Both the position numbers and the translations under genes were made by a program. The notes beneath the pieces were generated by a model. That model did no database searches and was not told the origin of the DNA. It worked only from the letters and a program-made list of their open reading frames with translations. Positions 33,158-42,802 of a DNA stretch of 64,000 nt are shown here, piece after piece. The DNA lies in assembly GCF_010122465.1 (NCBI RefSeq), contig NZ_WLZY01000012.1, positions 62,001 through 126,000 on the forward strand, given 5' to 3'. Source of the DNA: Phytoactinopolyspora mesophila. Lineage in GTDB: Bacteria; Actinomycetota; Actinomycetes; Jiangellales; Jiangellaceae. Numbering within the stretch: the first letter of the stretch is position 1; every line of letters starts with the position of its first letter.

Positions 33158-34990
33158 TTAGAAGGGCGGGGTGTCGGGCGGAGTGGTCCCAGACGGTTGA
33201 GGACTTCCCGGCGGGTCGTGAACGCCGTGACGCTGGGTATCGCTGCCGTTGCGCGAGGGGGTGTCTGCCGCGTCGGGCGCAATGCGGGGAATCTGGACCA
33301 CACTGGTGTGGCCAGTGGGGCTGGTCCATTGCTGGCGACCGTTGCCGAGATCTTTGACGTGCCAGCCGGCGCGGTGTTTCTGCATATGGCAGGGTTTGCA
33401 CAGGGCAGAGCAATTGCAGGCCGATGTCGGTCCGTAGGGCCACGGCCGCCGATGGTCGATCTCGCACCGCATCGCCGGACGATGACAACCGGGTGCCATA
33501 CACTCGCGGTCTCGCAGTAGAACGAAGTCCACCAGCTCTTGCGGCGGCGAGTATCGGGTAGTGCCGTAATCGATGGCGTGCCCACCGGCCGGAGCGGTGC
33601 CCACCCAACGCCAGAAACCGGCAGCGGCCAACGCCCGGGCGGCATCGGCGTCGATCGGCCCGTATCCGTCGAGATGGGCGGGGTGTTCACTCAGCCCGAG
33701 CAGGGCGGTCATGGGAATGGTGATATTCACGCTGACCGGTCGTCCATGCATAGTGGCCAGCCGAGTTCCGGTAGCGGCGCCGCACTCGGCGCATTCGTGT
33801 CCACCAAGATGACCTGTGGCCAGTGAAGACCACCCGAATGACGCCAACGCATCGGCCCGACGTTGCGCCCGTGTACGAGAACCCTGCTTCGAGCCCGCCG
33901 CTGGCGCGGCGGCGTCACGTGACGCGGCCGGGTCCTCGGCGCGGGCACCTATATCAGGGTCTTCACCGCCGGCGCCTTCACCGCCGGCGCCTTCACCGCG
34001 GGCGCCATCACCGTCGGCACTAGCACCACCGGCGCCATGACCATCGGTCCCATCTCGTGCGTCGGCGACAGCGTTCAGGGCGGCCAGGACGGCGGCCGCT
34101 TCTTCGGCGGGAAGGTAGGCGACGAGCCAGGCCATGCCTTCGTCCGCCGGCTCGACCCACACGTCCCGGCGGGAACGGGCTTCGCGGTGCCGATGTTTCG
34201 CACCGGCGGCGTCGAGTTCGTGGAGAAGTTCGTTGACCACGCGGGACAGCTTCACATCGGTCCAGCCGTGCACGAACGGCAACACGGCCTTCTCGATCAG
34301 GGCCGCGACGCCTGGGCCACACTTGTTCAACGTGCGCGTCAAGATACGGGCCTTGGACTCATCCAGCCGACCCTGGGCGAGCGCGGCATGCACGTTCGGG
34401 CATTCCTCCACCAAAGTGACGGCGTGGTCGACGAGTTTTTCAGCTTGGGGCTTGGTCCACGGCCGCACCGCACACAACGCTCCCGCAGCCACCGGGACCG
34501 GATGCAACGCCCCGAATCCGTGTGGATTGTCCGGGCGGATTTCCGGACGCCGAGTCAGCTCGGCCGCTGCCTCGGCTTGTTTGGCTCTCGCCCAGGCGAC
34601 GATCCGTTCCCACGCGGCCACAGCGTCAGCCACCTCATGGACATCCAACTGGGACAGCGGGAATGCCTCCAGCGCCATCGCCAGCGATGTGCCCGGGACC
34701 ATCGTGGCGAACCGAGAGCTATCCGCCTCCGGCCCCAGGCCGAACTGCCCGGCCCGCACACCCGGTGCAGCTGTTGCGTCCGGATCACTCGGGCAAGCCC
34801 CAAGCGAGTCTTCCGGATCCGTCCACGGCCGCTCGGGCTCAGATACGCCTTCGGCGCCGCACTCAGCGTCACCGGCGAATTCCGATTCGATCAACCGAAC
34901 CCACGCCGCATCGACATCATCAGCCACCGCACGCGCGGCTTGTCCGGGTGTATTCACCCGGACCGCGGCGTCTTCGTGGCTCTGACTCAT
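33158..34990 (-). CDS. DUF222/HNH endonuclease (13E12 repeat family)
   Basis: 610 residues from the ATG at 34990; a GTG at 35035 is also in frame. Residues about 60-300 are the Ala-rich helical DUF222 domain (LDVHEVADAVAAWERIVAWA; NPHGFGALHPVPVAAGALCA), followed by a Gly/Asp/Glu-rich linker and a C-terminal HNH domain: RDRECMAPGCHRPAMRCEID, then HHRRPW-type core with CxxC pairs and CKPCHMQKHR. The HNH residues appear complete. Such genes are scattered and often repeated in actinobacterial genomes; in Mycobacterium tuberculosis several are SOS-controlled. A near-SOS box precedes this one. Activity unproven. Converges on GH84, with 28 bases between. Confidence 0.9.
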   Translation of the reverse strand: MSQSHEDAAVRVNTPGQAARAVADDVDAAWVRLIESEFAGDAECGAEGVSEPERPWTDPEDSLGACPSDPDATAAPGVRAGQFGLGPEADSSRFATMVPGTSLAMALEAFPLSQLDVHEVADAVAAWERIVAWARAKQAEAAAELTRRPEIRPDNPHGFGALHPVPVAAGALCAVRPWTKPQAEKLVDHAVTLVEECPNVHAALAQGRLDESKARILTRTLNKCGPGVAALIEKAVLPFVHGWTDVKLSRVVNELLHELDAAGAKHRHREARSRRDVWVEPADEGMAWLVAYLPAEEAAAVLAALNAVADARDGTDGHGAGGASADGDGARGEGAGGEGAGGEDPDIGARAEDPAASRDAAAPAAGSKQGSRTRAQRRADALASFGWSSLATGHLGGHECAECGAATGTRLATMHGRPVSVNITIPMTALLGLSEHPAHLDGYGPIDADAARALAAAGFWRWVGTAPAGGHAIDYGTTRYSPPQELVDFVLLRDRECMAPGCHRPAMRCEIDHRRPWPYGPTSACNCSALCKPCHMQKHRAGWHVKDLGNGRQQWTSPTGHTSVVQIPRIAPDAADTPSRNGSDTQRHGVHDPPGSPQPSGTTPPDTPPF

Positions 34991-35006
34991 ACCCTTAATG
35001 TTAATC

Positions 35007-35018
35007 GAACATAAGTTT
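35007..35018 (-). promoter_or_regulatory. Near-consensus LexA (SOS) box upstream of the HNH gene
   Basis: On the minus strand AAACTTATGTTC is one mismatch from the actinobacterial LexA box GAAC-N4-GTTC, ending 17 bases before the ATG at 34990. The surrounding 30 bases are AT-rich in an otherwise GC-rich region, as in a promoter. Confidence 0.45.
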
Positions 35019-35094
35019 CTGTTCAATACCTTCACCAGGATAAACAGTGCTTGTCATTACTGATCCGACGATAAACGACTCCCCACGCAGGGCG

Positions 35095-35258
35095 CTAGTG
35101 TCGCGGACCGGAAGTCCGCGTCCGAGTTGGTTTCCAGGTGGATGCATCGCAAGGCGCCGAAGGAGGTCGATGTGGTGCATCGATCGACGACGGCTACGCA
35201 GCGAGGCGCCGCCTGGGCATCAAATCCAGGCGCACGGATTTCCGGTCCGTGACACTAG
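35095..35258. mobile_element. 164-bp MITE-like element with 26-bp terminal inverted repeats
   Basis: The left arm 35095-35120 begins CTAGTGTCGCGGACCGGAAG; the right arm 35233-35258 is its inverted copy, matching 23 of 26 bases. Each arm is itself a hairpin (CGCGGAC/GTCCGCG at the left; CACGGA/TCCGTG at the right). The interior has no convincing ORF. The right end overlaps the last codon of the FAD oxidoreductase gene and supplies its TAG stop. No clear target-site duplication. Non-autonomous transposon or large REP element; I did not find a transposase in the window. Confidence 0.6.
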
Positions 35259-36796
35259 ATAGCGAGCGCTTGGCCCTGATCTCGCAGGGTGTTCTGCAGC
35301 CGGGAAACGTCGATCGACTGCACCGGTCGGCCTGACCGGGATGCCTCGACGGCCGCCAGCCCAGCGGCGTGGCCCAGCATCTGGTACTGCACCTCCATGC
35401 GCACCGACGAGAACGCCACATGTGACGCGGACAGGCAGACCGGCACGATCAGGTTGATGCATTCTGAGTAGCGCGGCACCAGCGACCGGTACGGGATCGA
35501 GTACGGCCGCACCGGCACCGACAAATATCCCTCGGTGAAGACCATGCCGATGGGACGGGGGTGTTCGTGTACCCACCGCCACACACGCTGCACCTCACGG
35601 ACGTCGATGTGGTACGAACCCATCGCCACGGTGTCATGCTGCCGGCGCGGCGCGACACCCAACAGATCATGCTCGGTCAGGATGTACTCACCCAGCATCC
35701 GCCTGGCCTCCCGGACGTACAGCTGGTCCGGGAGGTGATCGGTGTCGGTGAACTCGTCGGCGGGTAATCCCCACCGGGATATCTCGTCGCGTACGCCGGC
35801 CGGCACCGCCAGGTCGTTGGCCAGGAAGTACAGGAAATCCCTGGCATGGTTCACGTGATGCAGACGGATCCGCTCCCGGCCGGCCGGGTCGGCCTCTGGG
35901 TACTCCCAGGCGGATCCGTCCAGGACACTCAGTGAGAACGGCCCGATCGAGTTGCCGTCACATTTTCCGTTGGGCAGGTTCTGTTCCAGGCCCAGTAGCT
36001 GCCCGGCCCGGACCTCTAGTCCGTCCTTGTCCCAGCGGTCGAAGATCCGCCGGCCGAGCTCCCAATAGGCGTCGTCGTAGCTCTCACTGGGTGTGAAGGG
36101 AATCCGGTCCGCTGCCTGAGTCAGGCAGACCCGATAGCCGTAGGACATCACACCACCGTCGCCCTCGCCCACGTCGTCCAGTTCACGATCGTGGATCTGA
36201 GGCACGATCGGCCCGCCTTCGAAGCCCTCGGCGTCGCCAGCGAACGGCGAGATCCACGCGGGGACGGTGTGCCGGCCGGGCACCAGTTCTTGCCGCCCGG
36301 CATGAATCTCTGCGTACAGGGCACGACTTTCACGGCCGACCGCGTAGGAAACACCGGCCCCGGCCATCAGGTCTCCTTCGTAGCTGGCATCCACGAAGAC
36401 CCCGCCGGCTACCTGTCGCCCGCCGAGGAGTTCCACCTCGGTGATCCGCCCGTCGGCACATCGAACGCCGCCCAGCACCGATCCGAACCAGACCTCCACG
36501 CCGGATGCCTCCAGCCAGTGCAGGTAGATGCTCTCGGCGACGTGTGGTTCGGGTCCGGCATAGTGGCCCACGGCAACGCCGTAGTGCTCGGCGATGGCCC
36601 GCCGCAGCCGCCCGGCCATGCCCTGCACGACCCGGACGTCGCCGACGTCGGTGTAGCCGAGCCCGCCTGACGTCATCCCGCCGACGTGGCGGCCGGGTTC
36701 GAGCAGCAGCACCGAGGCACCTGCCTCGGCAGCGGCGACAGCAGCGCAGACGCCACCTGAGGTCGCGCCATAGACCACGACGTCATGTCCGCTCAT
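35255..36796 (-). CDS. FAD-dependent oxidoreductase (FAD_oxidored family)
   Basis: 513 residues. N-terminal dinucleotide fold HDVVVYGATSGGVCAAVAAAEAG (about 4-26) and GRHVGGMTSGGLGYTDVG (about 35-52), then VDASYEGDLMAGAGVSYAVGRES near 140-160, a pattern of FAD-dependent oxidoreductases often found in sugar loci. C-terminal part includes ECINLIVPVCLSASHVAFSSVRMEVQYQMLGHAAGLAA, which closes the FAD site. Last gene of the seven-gene sugar operon, overlapping the GH36-like gene by 14 bases. It may oxidise a released sugar or glycoside. Its stop codon lies within the adjacent inverted-repeat element. Confidence 0.85.
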   Translation of the reverse strand: MSGHDVVVYGATSGGVCAAVAAAEAGASVLLLEPGRHVGGMTSGGLGYTDVGDVRVVQGMAGRLRRAIAEHYGVAVGHYAGPEPHVAESIYLHWLEASGVEVWFGSVLGGVRCADGRITEVELLGGRQVAGGVFVDASYEGDLMAGAGVSYAVGRESRALYAEIHAGRQELVPGRHTVPAWISPFAGDAEGFEGGPIVPQIHDRELDDVGEGDGGVMSYGYRVCLTQAADRIPFTPSESYDDAYWELGRRIFDRWDKDGLEVRAGQLLGLEQNLPNGKCDGNSIGPFSLSVLDGSAWEYPEADPAGRERIRLHHVNHARDFLYFLANDLAVPAGVRDEISRWGLPADEFTDTDHLPDQLYVREARRMLGEYILTEHDLLGVAPRRQHDTVAMGSYHIDVREVQRVWRWVHEHPRPIGMVFTEGYLSVPVRPYSIPYRSLVPRYSECINLIVPVCLSASHVAFSSVRMEVQYQMLGHAAGLAAVEASRSGRPVQSIDVSRLQNTLRDQGQALAI

Positions 36797-38687
36797 CGCG
36801 GTACTCCTTCCACGTCCGGGCCACCAGGGCCAGGTCGGCTGCGGTCAGCGGTTCTCCGGAGTTGTCAATGGCCTCCAGGTAATACAGCGCTGGGACCCCC
36901 AGGGCGGCCTGGGCCTCGACGTATGCGCGCCATGAGGCGCGGTCAGGCATGGGCCACTGATCGGTGTCCAGCAGGTGACCGGGCAGGCTGGCGGCGACGA
37001 CGGCGTGCCGGAAACGCAACTGGTCCACCACCGGCACCTGGGCCCAGCCAGCATCCCATTCCAGCACGTCGTTGAGCCGGACCATGTCACAGACGTCCCC
37101 GAACGAAGGGTGCGGCGTATGAGTCACGATCAACGCGTCCGGTTTGGCCACCTTCGCGGCGCGGTGGATGGTGCCTAGCAGCGTGTGCAGCGCTGCGATT
37201 CCCCACGTTCCCTCATGTGCGCGCAGCGACATCCCCGAGGGCGCTCGCTGGGTGAAGTCAACCTTGAACCCGTCCGCGTCAAGTCCGTCCGGGCCGAGAA
37301 GGTGTGTCACGATCCGGGTCAAGCGGTCGAGATATGCCGGGTTCGCGACGTCGACCGCCACCGGCCGGCCGACCGGATCCAGGACACATTCCTCGACTGG
37401 GACACCTTCGGGGTCCCATGCCTTCCACCACAACAGGACCTTGCGCCCGGCCTGGTGCTGGTCGGCGATCCAACCTCGCAGGTCCGGCCACTTGGCCGGG
37501 TCGATGGTCGCTGTCCCGTACGACGCCTGCCACCGGTCGTCGATCACAATCGTGCCTGGATCAAGGCCGGCCCTGCCCATGGTGGACAGAAACTCGTCGT
37601 ACACGTCCTGGCGGGCAAGATCCGCCGCTTTCACTACGGTCGCTCCGCCCACCAAGCCGGCACCGTCGGATCCGGGCTCGTCAGCGTGCATCGTGGCGGC
37701 GCGCGCGCATTGTGCGCCCCAGCCGCAGAAGATCGGTTCAGCCCACCATCGGGGCGGCGGCTCCGGTAGATCCGGCGCGAGGTCACGGGCGACGAGGTCG
37801 TCGCGATAGTCGGCGATCGCCTGCCACGGCGTGGCTGCCGGCCGCAGCACCACCTCCGGGCTACGCCAGGTACCAGGGCCAATCCGGGTGTGTCCCTCGT
37901 AGTCCAGACGGAGACAGAATCCGCCGTCGAGTGGGCTGTACTGGGCGGAGGTCATCGTGAGCTCGGCCACCGGCGCACGCACAGACATTCCCCACCAACG
38001 GCCGTCGGGAACGTCGGCAGCGCCGGTCGCGGGTTGATCGCCCAGCGCCCAGCACAGCGGCGGCGGCGAGAAGATGCCGTGCAAGCGCCCCGGTGACGCA
38101 TCACCTACGACACCGAGCGACGACGCCGCGCTGGCTGGGCGTACCACGTGAACAGGCTCGGTGGGCGTAGGGCTGAACAGCGAAGCGAACCGGATCGAGG
38201 ATCGGAAGGTCCCGCCTGCGCCGTTGGGAAGAATGGCCCGTCCGCCCAGCAACGTGACCTCGACCAGCCGGTTCGCTCCGGCGTCGCGGCGTCCGGCCCG
38301 CGGCCCGGACGCCGCGATCCACAACACCACCTCGGTGGCGCTACACCGCACATGAACAGCCTTCTCAGCCCAGGTATGGCCGGCCATCTCGACGACGAAC
38401 TCGACGGCGCCCTCGGACGCGTCGGCGATCCGCGCCGGCTGGATGTCGTACGACTCGTCTCGGGTGCCCATCAGGTCGAGGCTGCCGAGCAGCGAGAGCT
38501 CGGTCCAGACCTTTCCGGGGCCGTCGGCCGCCCGGTCCTGGAGCACGGCACGCGGCTGGCCATGGTCGATGTCGAGAACGTACGCCACCCCGGTGACCGT
38601 GAAACCGGACGTCGAGCGGGTCCACTCGACGCCGCTGTTCTCCGTCCGGGTCGCCTCGCGGGGCATACTGAGATCGCTCTGTGGCAT
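36783..38687 (-). CDS. GH36-like alpha-galactosidase (clan GH-D)
   Basis: 634 residues, cytoplasmic. The N-terminal half is a beta-supersandwich; the barrel holds TIVIDDRWQ (about 385) as in GH36/raffinose-synthase-type enzymes, KVLLWWKAWDPEG, and DADGFKVDFTQ with the likely nucleophile Asp477 in the KxD motif. Later VLEWDAGWAQVP and LPGHLLDTDQWP belong to the active-site loops. Family level is fairly sure; specificity (alpha-galactosidase or other alpha-glycosidase) is not. An AAAGG lies ten bases upstream of the ATG at 38687. Between GH1 and the FAD gene in one operon. Confidence 0.75.
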   Translation of the reverse strand: MPQSDLSMPREATRTENSGVEWTRSTSGFTVTGVAYVLDIDHGQPRAVLQDRAADGPGKVWTELSLLGSLDLMGTRDESYDIQPARIADASEGAVEFVVEMAGHTWAEKAVHVRCSATEVVLWIAASGPRAGRRDAGANRLVEVTLLGGRAILPNGAGGTFRSSIRFASLFSPTPTEPVHVVRPASAASSLGVVGDASPGRLHGIFSPPPLCWALGDQPATGAADVPDGRWWGMSVRAPVAELTMTSAQYSPLDGGFCLRLDYEGHTRIGPGTWRSPEVVLRPAATPWQAIADYRDDLVARDLAPDLPEPPPRWWAEPIFCGWGAQCARAATMHADEPGSDGAGLVGGATVVKAADLARQDVYDEFLSTMGRAGLDPGTIVIDDRWQASYGTATIDPAKWPDLRGWIADQHQAGRKVLLWWKAWDPEGVPVEECVLDPVGRPVAVDVANPAYLDRLTRIVTHLLGPDGLDADGFKVDFTQRAPSGMSLRAHEGTWGIAALHTLLGTIHRAAKVAKPDALIVTHTPHPSFGDVCDMVRLNDVLEWDAGWAQVPVVDQLRFRHAVVAASLPGHLLDTDQWPMPDRASWRAYVEAQAALGVPALYYLEAIDNSGEPLTAADLALVARTWKEYRDERT

Positions 38688-38702
38688 CTGGATCCGCGCC
38701 TT

Positions 38703-40136
38703 TCAGGGGTTGACGCTGCTCGGAGCGGTGCCGGCGGCACCCTGCAGGAAGCCCGCAGCAGGCAGCCGGCCGGTGCGAGCCAGCTCGGCGTACAGGAGTC
38801 CGGAGTCCTTGATGGTGCGCTCGCCGGTGCGGTAGTCCACGTGGACCAGGCCGAACCGAGGCCGGTAGCCGAGTGCCCATTCGAAGTTGTCCAGCAGGGA
38901 CCAGTGCAGGTAGCCACGGACGTCGGCCCCGGCCGCCGCCGCCTCGGCCATCGCGGTCACATGCTGACGGAGGAAGGTTTGCCGCCGGACATCGCGGATC
39001 CGGCCGTCGTGCATCGGCGTGTCCGCGAAGATGCCGCCGTTCTCCGCGATGATCAAGGGTACGCCGTCGTACTCGCGGTGCAGCCGGAGCAGCAGGTCGC
39101 GGAACGTGCCGGGCGAGATCTCGGTGCCTTCGTCGGTGCGCGGCACCTGCTCCCGAGGCGAGACCACCCGCCACGGGAAGGGCTGGTCCGCGCCGTCCGG
39201 CTCGGCCGCCGCCATCACCCGGCGGGTGTAGTAGTTGACCGCGAGGAAGTCGCTGCGCCCGGCGATCGCGGCCTCGTCGCCGGAACGGATCTCGGTGAGC
39301 TCCCGTCCGAGTGCCCGCTCGTAGTGCTCGCGCATGTCGGCCGGGTACCCCTTGCCGAACAAGGGATCGAGGTGCCAGCGATTGCAGTAACCGTCCGATG
39401 CCCAGGCCGCGGCGACGTCGCGCTCGTCGTCCGACGCAGGTACGCAGGGCAGCAGGTTCAAGGCCGCACCGACCTGAACACCCGGATAGCGCCGGAGGAC
39501 GTCGGCTCCCGCCCCGTGCGCCAGCATCACGTGATGTCCCGCGGCCACCGACGCGCCAAGGTCCCGAATACCTGGTGCGTGCAGCCCCAGGCGGTAGCCG
39601 AGCAGCGCGATGATCCATGGCTCGTTCTGGGTGATCCACCACTGCACCCGGTCTGCCAGCCGGTCAGCGACGGCCACCGTGTACTCGGCGAATGCGTCGA
39701 CGCTGGAGCGCCCGGCCCAGCCGCCGTCGGCCATCAGCGCTTGCGGCATGTCCCAATGGTTCAGCGTGAGCACCGGGACGATGTCCCGTTCGAGCAGTGC
39801 ATCGACGAAACGTTCGTAGTGATCGAGTCCACGTTTCTCCACCCGCCCCCGGCCCTCTGGCATGATCCGCGACCACGCCACCGAGAACCGGTACGCCCCG
39901 AGGTTCATCCGGCTGATCAGGTCGATATCCTCCGGCCAGCGCCGATACGAGTCGCACGCCACGGAGGCGTCGCCGCCGTCCTCGATCGCGCCTGGCCGCC
40001 GGGCGAAGACGTCCCAGACAGACTCCCCACGGCCGTCAGCATCGAGGCTTCCTTCGATCTGGTACGACGAGGTGGCGGCGCCCCAGAGAAAGCCCGGCGA
40101 GAACGCCACGTCCGTGGTGCCGGTCGATTCGGTCAT
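38703..40136 (-). CDS. GH1 beta-glycosidase
   Basis: 477 residues from the ATG at 40136, which overlaps the GH2 stop (ATGA). The family signature FLWGAATSSYQIEG is at 17-30, acid/base Glu172 in WITQNEPW, nucleophile Glu365 in IIAENGG. NHWDMPQAL and HWSLLDNFEWALGYRPRFGL are also typical. All key residues are present. No signal peptide. It could act as beta-glucosidase, beta-galactosidase or beta-mannosidase; the neighbouring GH2 suggests beta-mannosides or beta-glucosides. Confidence 0.95.
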   Translation of the reverse strand: MTESTGTTDVAFSPGFLWGAATSSYQIEGSLDADGRGESVWDVFARRPGAIEDGGDASVACDSYRRWPEDIDLISRMNLGAYRFSVAWSRIMPEGRGRVEKRGLDHYERFVDALLERDIVPVLTLNHWDMPQALMADGGWAGRSSVDAFAEYTVAVADRLADRVQWWITQNEPWIIALLGYRLGLHAPGIRDLGASVAAGHHVMLAHGAGADVLRRYPGVQVGAALNLLPCVPASDDERDVAAAWASDGYCNRWHLDPLFGKGYPADMREHYERALGRELTEIRSGDEAAIAGRSDFLAVNYYTRRVMAAAEPDGADQPFPWRVVSPREQVPRTDEGTEISPGTFRDLLLRLHREYDGVPLIIAENGGIFADTPMHDGRIRDVRRQTFLRQHVTAMAEAAAAGADVRGYLHWSLLDNFEWALGYRPRFGLVHVDYRTGERTIKDSGLLYAELARTGRLPAAGFLQGAAGTAPSSVNP

Positions 40137-42775
40137 GATGCGATGTCCTCCACGATCAAGGGGTCGGTGTTCCAGGACTCCAGGAGCAGTCGCCGGGATG
40201 GCGGGGCCGAGCGCCACGTGACTGCGAATTCTCGCGTTTCGCCGGGTAACAGCGGGCGAGGATCGAGGTCGACGACGGCCCAGCCCGCAAGTCCCGCAGG
40301 TCGGTCGTCACTGAGCTGAAGGCCGACGACGGCCGGGCCGCCGGCATGCTCCACCCGCACCAGAGTGCTCGCATCGTCGCTCCGTGACGTGACGTCCACC
40401 CGTAGCTCGGCACGGCCCAGGTCCAGCATCGGAGCGAGGTTCGGGCCGGACGACAGCACGACCCGCTCCCGGTCGATCAACGACGAGTCGGCCGCCCGCC
40501 ATTCGAGGTCCCAGAACAGCACCGGGTCGCCGAGATCGCCCACTCCCGCCAGATCGGCCATCAACATTCCGGCGGCACCCGGCTGGTCGACTCGTCCCGG
40601 CACGGACCAGCTTTCTGCAGCCACCTCCCCGCCTGCGCTGGTCAGCAGTTTGGCGGTGACCTGTCCACCTTCCGCACGCCCAGGCTCGGACCATATCCAT
40701 GCTTCGACGGCGGCGTGGCCGCCGTCGTGCGCCATCCTGTCCACCCTCGCCGTGACCCGCTCAGGCAGATAGGCGCGGGCCACCGCATGATAGGCAAGCT
40801 TGGGCTCACCCGAATGATCGATGACGGCCGTGCACCATCCGTTCGGATAGGACTCGGCCAGCTGCCACGGAATGACCATAGAGCTTCTGGGCCAGCGCCG
40901 CCGGTCCGCTTCCACCGCGTAGGCCAGCCCGGTGGCCTGGAGGAACTGGCTGGCCCGCCGGACCTGATCCGGCGTACGCAGGCGCCCGCCGAAGCAGTCT
41001 TGGACCACTTCGGTGTTGTTCCACCAATCGCCCAGGTGCCGATAAACCGGGTTGTCGCGGCCGGTCGGCCAACGGTCCGCGGCGGGCACCAGCGAACGCC
41101 ACAACCTGCGGTTGGCCATCCCCTCAACGCCGAACTCGGTGTGGGCCAGCGCCCGGCCCTGATTGTAGAGCGTGTAGTGCGCCTCAAGTCCCTGATGCTC
41201 CCAAGGCCCGTGAACATCATGCATGTCGTCCGGCCGCACGTCGATCACGTCGAGCCGGTTATGGAACACAGGCCCGGTTGGTGACGTCGGAACCCAATGC
41301 CGTCCAGGGTCCAGGCGCGCCACCTCGTCGCGCAGGGCGGTGAGCGCGAGCGACCGGGTCTCGTTCAGGGGGCCGTGGTCGTCCTCGAGTTCGTTTCCGC
41401 CGCCCCACATCAGCAGAGCTGGGTGATGGGTGCGGCTGGGAACGACGACACGCGCCTCCTCGCGCAGGTGCTCCACGAAGCCGGGAGACGTTGACGGCGC
41501 GCTCTGCATGCCGGAGCTGGACTGAGAGAACTCTTGCCAGACAAACAGCCCGGCGCGGTCGCAGGCGTCGTAGAACTGTTCAGTCTCGATCAGCCCGCCG
41601 CCCCACACCCGCAGGATCCTGGCACCGCAACGTGCCGCCAGGTCGATCAGGTGCTCCACCTTGGATTGATCGATCTCGCCGTAGAGCGCGTCCGCAGGTG
41701 CCCAGTTCCAGCCGATCAGCTCCATCGGGCGGTGGTTCACCACGGCGGTGTAGGGCAGGGCTCCAGCGGGACCACCGGTATTGGGCCGCATCTCGACGTG
41801 CCGGAAACCCACCGTGGTCGTGTGCTGGACAGCCTGGCCGGCCGTATCGGACACCCGTACTTCCACCGTGTACAGCCGCTGCTCGCCCATCCCTTTCGGC
41901 CACCACAGCAACGGCGCCGACACGTGTACGACCGTGGTGAACCGGTGGGAGCGCGGCGCAGGCGACGCCACACTGTTCTTGTCGGCGTCCAGGTCGACGA
42001 CACTCGCATCCGTGTCGGCCACCGTGACCCCGTACGGGTCACGAACGGCGATTTTCACGGCCGGTGACGCGCCGTCCGCGGCCTCGAGCACGGCAGCGAC
42101 ATGAACCCGGCTACTCCCGAGATCCGCGTCGAGCTCAGCTCGGACGCGCAGATCGCTCAGATGCACAGTGCCGATCTCGAGGCGGACATCGCGCCAGATG
42201 CCCTGGTGGATGAGTCGTGGACAAAAGTCCCAGCCATAACCCATGCGCGGTGCGTGCCGTGTCACCCGGTCCGTGCGGCCTACCTGGGGCTCGCCGGGAG
42301 GCGCCGGCGGTATCACCACCGCGAGCCGGTGTGCACCGCCATCGGCGACGAGTTCGGTGACGTCGAACCGGCCGGGCCGGTACAGCCCGTCGAGTGTGCC
42401 CACCTCGACGGCGTCGACGTAGACGCGAGCACCCGGATCAACCCCGTCGAAGCACAGCACGGCCCGTTCTCCCGGTGCCGGGGCCGGTGCGCCGAACTCG
42501 CGGCGATACACCCAGGAGCGGGCGGCGACCCACTCGGCGCACCGCGAATTGCGCGCGACGTATGGATCGGGGAGCTCACCGGCGCGAGACAGGTCGCCGA
42601 TGACGGAACCAGGCACGCGCGCGGGTAACCAGCCTGGCGCCAGCCCGGCCCTCGCGGTGGCCTCCCCGACGTTGTTTCGCGCGGTCACCGGTTTGTCGAC
42701 ATACCACCGCCAGGTGTCACCCAGAGCTTCGCGCACGGACCAGGCCGGACCGCTGAGATCGATCGTCGTCTTCAT
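40133..42775 (-). CDS. GH2 beta-mannosidase
   Basis: 880 residues from the ATG at 42775 (a GTG immediately before at 42778 is possible). The layout is jelly-roll, Ig-like and TIM barrel domains: VPGSVIGDLSRAGELPDPYV at the start is the beta-mannosidase form of the GH2 sugar-binding domain, GYGWDFCPRLIHQGIWRDV follows, acid/base Glu462 is in WGGGNELED, and nucleophile Glu547 in HTEFG. PAPGERAVLCFDGVDPGARVYVD also fits. It hydrolyses terminal beta-mannose, for instance of Man-beta-1,4-GlcNAc in N-glycan cores. Between the permease and GH1 genes in one operon. Confidence 0.92.
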   Translation of the reverse strand: MKTTIDLSGPAWSVREALGDTWRWYVDKPVTARNNVGEATARAGLAPGWLPARVPGSVIGDLSRAGELPDPYVARNSRCAEWVAARSWVYRREFGAPAPAPGERAVLCFDGVDPGARVYVDAVEVGTLDGLYRPGRFDVTELVADGGAHRLAVVIPPAPPGEPQVGRTDRVTRHAPRMGYGWDFCPRLIHQGIWRDVRLEIGTVHLSDLRVRAELDADLGSSRVHVAAVLEAADGASPAVKIAVRDPYGVTVADTDASVVDLDADKNSVASPAPRSHRFTTVVHVSAPLLWWPKGMGEQRLYTVEVRVSDTAGQAVQHTTTVGFRHVEMRPNTGGPAGALPYTAVVNHRPMELIGWNWAPADALYGEIDQSKVEHLIDLAARCGARILRVWGGGLIETEQFYDACDRAGLFVWQEFSQSSSGMQSAPSTSPGFVEHLREEARVVVPSRTHHPALLMWGGGNELEDDHGPLNETRSLALTALRDEVARLDPGRHWVPTSPTGPVFHNRLDVIDVRPDDMHDVHGPWEHQGLEAHYTLYNQGRALAHTEFGVEGMANRRLWRSLVPAADRWPTGRDNPVYRHLGDWWNNTEVVQDCFGGRLRTPDQVRRASQFLQATGLAYAVEADRRRWPRSSMVIPWQLAESYPNGWCTAVIDHSGEPKLAYHAVARAYLPERVTARVDRMAHDGGHAAVEAWIWSEPGRAEGGQVTAKLLTSAGGEVAAESWSVPGRVDQPGAAGMLMADLAGVGDLGDPVLFWDLEWRAADSSLIDRERVVLSSGPNLAPMLDLGRAELRVDVTSRSDDASTLVRVEHAGGPAVVGLQLSDDRPAGLAGWAVVDLDPRPLLPGETREFAVTWRSAPPSRRLLLESWNTDPLIVEDIAS

Positions 42776-42802
42776 CACGTTCGGCCTGGCAGAGCCGGCA
42801 CG

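Noticed and set aside
35095-35120. Hairpin considered as part of a tRNA
   Set aside because: No anticodon arm, T-loop GTTCRA or CCA end; it is one arm of a long inverted repeat.
38148-40319. 723-codon open frame on the plus strand
   Set aside because: Antisense to the GH36-like and GH1 genes, which have full catalytic motifs; open only because of GC-rich codon bias.
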